Of a stretch of DNA of 64,000 bases, positions 61,909 through 64,000 are shown one piece after another. Each line of letters opens with the position of its first letter. Positions within the stretch are counted from its first letter, which is position 1. The DNA comes from Desmodus rotundus (Eukaryota; Chordata; Mammalia; Chiroptera; Phyllostomidae): the NCBI RefSeq assembly GCF_022682495.2, contig NC_071390.1, positions 147,908,583-147,972,582 of the forward strand. Reading direction: 5' to 3'. Made by a program: the position numbers and the translations under genes. The notes beneath the pieces were generated by a model. The model worked only from the letters and a program-made list of their open reading frames with translations. It did no database searches and had not been told where the DNA came from.

Positions 61909-62226
61909 CAGCCGACCTTTGAACAACACGGTGGTTCAGGGCATGAAGTTTAACTTGATCCCCCCCAAAGTTAACAACAGCCATCCCTTGGTGTCTGTGG
62001 GAGATTGGTTCCAGGACCGCCCTCTGCGCAAAGGAGACCACAGTTCTCGATGCCCAAGCCCCTCGTGTGAATGGCGTTGAACAGCGAGTCGGCTCTCCAC
62101 ACCTGCAGTTTGTTCAGTCTATGGATGTGAGACCCAGGGATCCAGAGGGTCGGCTGTGGTTACTGAAAAACATCCACTTACAAGAGGACCTGTGATGGCA
62201 AACCCGAGTTGTTCAAGGGTCCGCTG
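61909..62226. mobile_element. Tigger/MER28-like DNA transposon remnant (outer element)
   Basis: The left end cagccgacctttgaacaac and right end gttgttcaagggtccgctg are inverted repeats. A TA lies just before the left end (61907-61908). The wording is that of Tigger2/MER28-type ends (gacccttgaacaac...). It encloses a second pair of transposon ends at 61978-62156. Confidence 0.7.
61978..62156. mobile_element. MER44-like element nested inside the outer one
   Basis: The left end cagccatcccttggtgtctg continues gtgggagattggttccaggacc, and the right end is ccagagggtcggctg. This matches the ccgtgggggattggttccaggacccc type end of the MER44/Tigger7 group. It is 179 bases, without coding. It could be a nested insertion or an internal part of one composite family. 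Confidence 0.6.
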
Positions 62227-62374
62227 TGCTGTGTCCTAGTCAGTCTCGCATTATGTTCCACTGAGTGCTGAGGAATGAATGTGTCCAACATACACTATCT
62301 TGCCAAGCATGGTATCAGCTTTTTAGTGGATGGTTGGTGCCTGACTTACCTGTGTTACTTCTCGGAGCTTAGGT

Positions 62375-62430
62375 CAGTGCCTTGTACATAATAGGAACTC
62401 AATAAACATTTATGGAATAGACTTGAATAG
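62375..62430 (+). mobile_element. L2/MIR 3' end fragment
   Basis: ggtcagtgccttgtacataat and aggaactcaataaacatttatgg match the shared L2/MIR 3' terminus. Confidence 0.65.
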
Positions 62431-63226
62431 TATTGGTAAGTGTTGTTTTGGCTGCATTATTTAGTGATAAATGTAAAAAGAAAATGTATAATAGCAATTA
62501 AAGATATGATCTTACTGACTTTTTTAGTTCCTTTGTTTGGTATGTACTGTTTTGGACACTATTTTTATATTTAGCTGTTGACCAATGTACCTTAACAAAA
62601 CTTATAAGTGATAAGTTACCTTATATTTTTAATCCAATGTTTAGAAGAGAATTGCCTGGTATTCGTGGGCAAAGTGTGACTATTAAAGATTCTTAATATT
62701 TTCAAATTACCTGAAAAACACTATATTTGGTGGCTTTAGGTATAGTTTTTCTATCTTTTGATTTCAGCAGTGAGCCAAATGTCCTGGAAATTCTATGATG
62801 TGACTATAAACCTCATGACAAAATGTGCTTATGCATTTGCAGAAGCCAGGATTACTCTTTCCGTAACAGAAATCAGCCTTTAGGTTCTAACTTACTGTCA
62901 ATTTTCTAAAATCTTGTTAGTTTGAGTTTTGGTTTACACTGACAGGCCAGACCTGTCACCACTTCTACACATTTTGCCGTGACCCCTGCAGTCTGTCACG
63001 ATCAGACCTGAACTTCTGTTTCTCCAGTAATATCCCCCGTGTTTCTACTCCCAAATCTATCACGCACCTCCCTATCTCCAGCATTACAGCAATTTAGCCA
63101 GGAGCAATAGACAATTCAGGTGCATGGGAAGCCATTTTTTTTTCCAACTATAAAGGGTCTAATTTCTGTGTATATGTTATCATTTTAATAGAAATTTTCT
63201 GAAGTTTTGTTTTTTGTACATGATAG

Positions 63227-63307
63227 TACAGGGAAGCTCAGACATGAGTGGTTTCTCCAGAAAGATTCCGAAGGGGACACACCTTCACTCATCAACTGGC
63301 CTTCCAG
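63227..63307 (+). CDS. SVIL: SVIL alternative exon, start of the archvillin-type insert
   Basis: The acceptor is gttttttgtacatgatAG (63225-63226) and the donor is TTCCAG|GTACAT (63308). The 81-nt exon enters and leaves in phase 2 and completes Ser from the preceding AG. It reads [20 protein letters not shown] and then SLINWPSR. This matches the segment that I remember following residue about 275 in archvillin (muscle) and in long mouse supervillin, and which is absent from the shorter non-muscle isoform 1. Because 81 is divisible by three and the phases are equal, it can be included or skipped without harm. The acceptor tract is interrupted by purines (acatgat), consistent with regulated inclusion. 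The next insert exon (VKVREKL... in mouse) is not in the window. Confidence 0.93.
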
Positions 63308-64000
63308 GTACATCCCAAGTTGCAACGCTTGGCCTCTGTTTCCGAGTGCTCCTGCTCACCCTGCCCCCTGCCCTGCTGCCTGCTGTTCATGCCTCCCCGC
63401 CTCCCCCATCACCCCCGTACAGCTCCCCTCTCTCCGATAGCAGTGCATTTGAAGAGCCTGTGTTCACAAAGGGCCTGGGAAGTTACTGCCTAACTGTTTG
63501 CTTTTCTCCTTCAGTTGTCCCATCCCCTCTAACAGCATTTCCTTTTGCTCCTCTTTTTGAAAAATCTTTTGACTACTCCTCTTGTTTTTTCTCCTCTCTC
63601 TGCCAACTCACACATGGCCAGCCTTCCCGGCACCTCTGGGTGTCTCTCTCTCGGGGCCAACCAGCTAGTGTCCCGTCTTGTCAAAACCCCCTTCCCCAGG
63701 CACTGCAGCCTCCTTGTTTTCATGTCTCCTCATCTCTAAACCAATAGTTAATTTCCAACAGTTACTTTGAGAGCCTGTTGTTTTAAAAGCAGACAAAACC
63801 CCCTATCATTTCATTTTTCAGGTTGGGGGCAGGGAGAGGCGGAAAGAGTAAGAATGAATAAGTCGTGGCAGGACAAAGCACCCCTATATCAAGTTTCTAA
63901 CAGTCACTTTGTTCTCAGCCGAGGACAACGTTCAGATTGTCTGATTAGACGGACACATTCCACAGGAGAACTTGAACCACATTTTCGTCTTCTTTTGATG
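63308..64000 (+). other. SVIL: SVIL intron, continuing past the right edge
   Basis: Begins with the donor GTACAT. It is pyrimidine-rich (63350-63730), with long open frames in two phases that come from low-complexity C/T content and not from coding. No further exon is seen. Confidence 0.85.

Larger units (their letters stand above)
48980..63226 (+). other. SVIL: SVIL intron upstream of the archvillin exon
   Basis: 14.2 kb, GT...AG bounded. It holds the mariner MITE (51537), hAT element (52243), L2-like pieces (54560, 59400), a VES SINE (57247), L1 3' UTR pieces (56875, 58085) and a nested Tigger-type element (61909). 49000-51400 and 52500-54500 look mostly single-copy. No intervening exon was recognised. 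Confidence 0.8.

Noticed and set aside
63214..63747. 177-codon open frame overlapping the archvillin exon
   Set aside because: It is in a different frame from the SVIL exon and continues into a pyrimidine-rich intron; low-complexity artefact.

Overview
The window is mammalian nuclear DNA, AT-rich and dominated by introns and old repeats, with no bacterial-style gene packing. A bat is the most likely source. Three tRNA-derived SINEs resemble the bat VES family (20407-20606, 28434-28675, 57247-57491), two short mariner-type elements share the ends cagggtggggcaaaagtagg / ccactctg, and there is a small hAT element. These sit among older mammalian repeats (L1M, L2, MIR, MER5, Tigger). I saw no vespertilionid-type Helitrons, but I cannot fix the family or species.

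The only gene I can support is SVIL (supervillin/archvillin), on the + strand and running off the right edge. Four exons are certain or nearly so: 45502-45559 (carries the canonical start MKRKER at 45552), 45670-45821, 48322-48979 and 63227-63307. The last is the first exon of the archvillin-type insert (sequence HEWFLQ...[13 protein letters not shown]). The splice phases join without a break and give about 299 codons of the N-terminal, intrinsically disordered, myosin-II- and actin-binding arm. The villin/gelsolin-like half lies beyond the window.

The main discovery is upstream. The reading frame stays open 5' of the canonical ATG inside exon 45502-45559. Three further candidate exons (35999-36061, 37724-37781, 43245-43336) have splice sites and phases that fit it exactly (1/1, 2/2, 1/1). 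Together they give an in-frame extension of 87 residues, starting at an ATG in a good context at 36001. The two middle exons (58 + 92 nt) form a 150-nt cassette that can be skipped without a frame change. Two of the acceptors are tandem AGs that would either toggle two residues or break the frame. I do not know this extension from the canonical supervillin protein.

Layout: 1-35998 is flank or 5' intron, with L1 pieces at 11440-13080, 18480-19370 and 33925-35335 and the VES/mariner pair near 20.4-20.8 kb. 35999-48979 carries the N-terminal exons in introns with L1 and L2 fragments. 48980-63226 is a 14-kb intron with a mariner element, a hAT element, a VES copy, a long L2-like repeat and a nested Tigger-type element. 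63227-63307 is the archvillin exon, and the rest is intron. No tRNA, rRNA, CRISPR, full-size CpG island or convincing promoter was seen.
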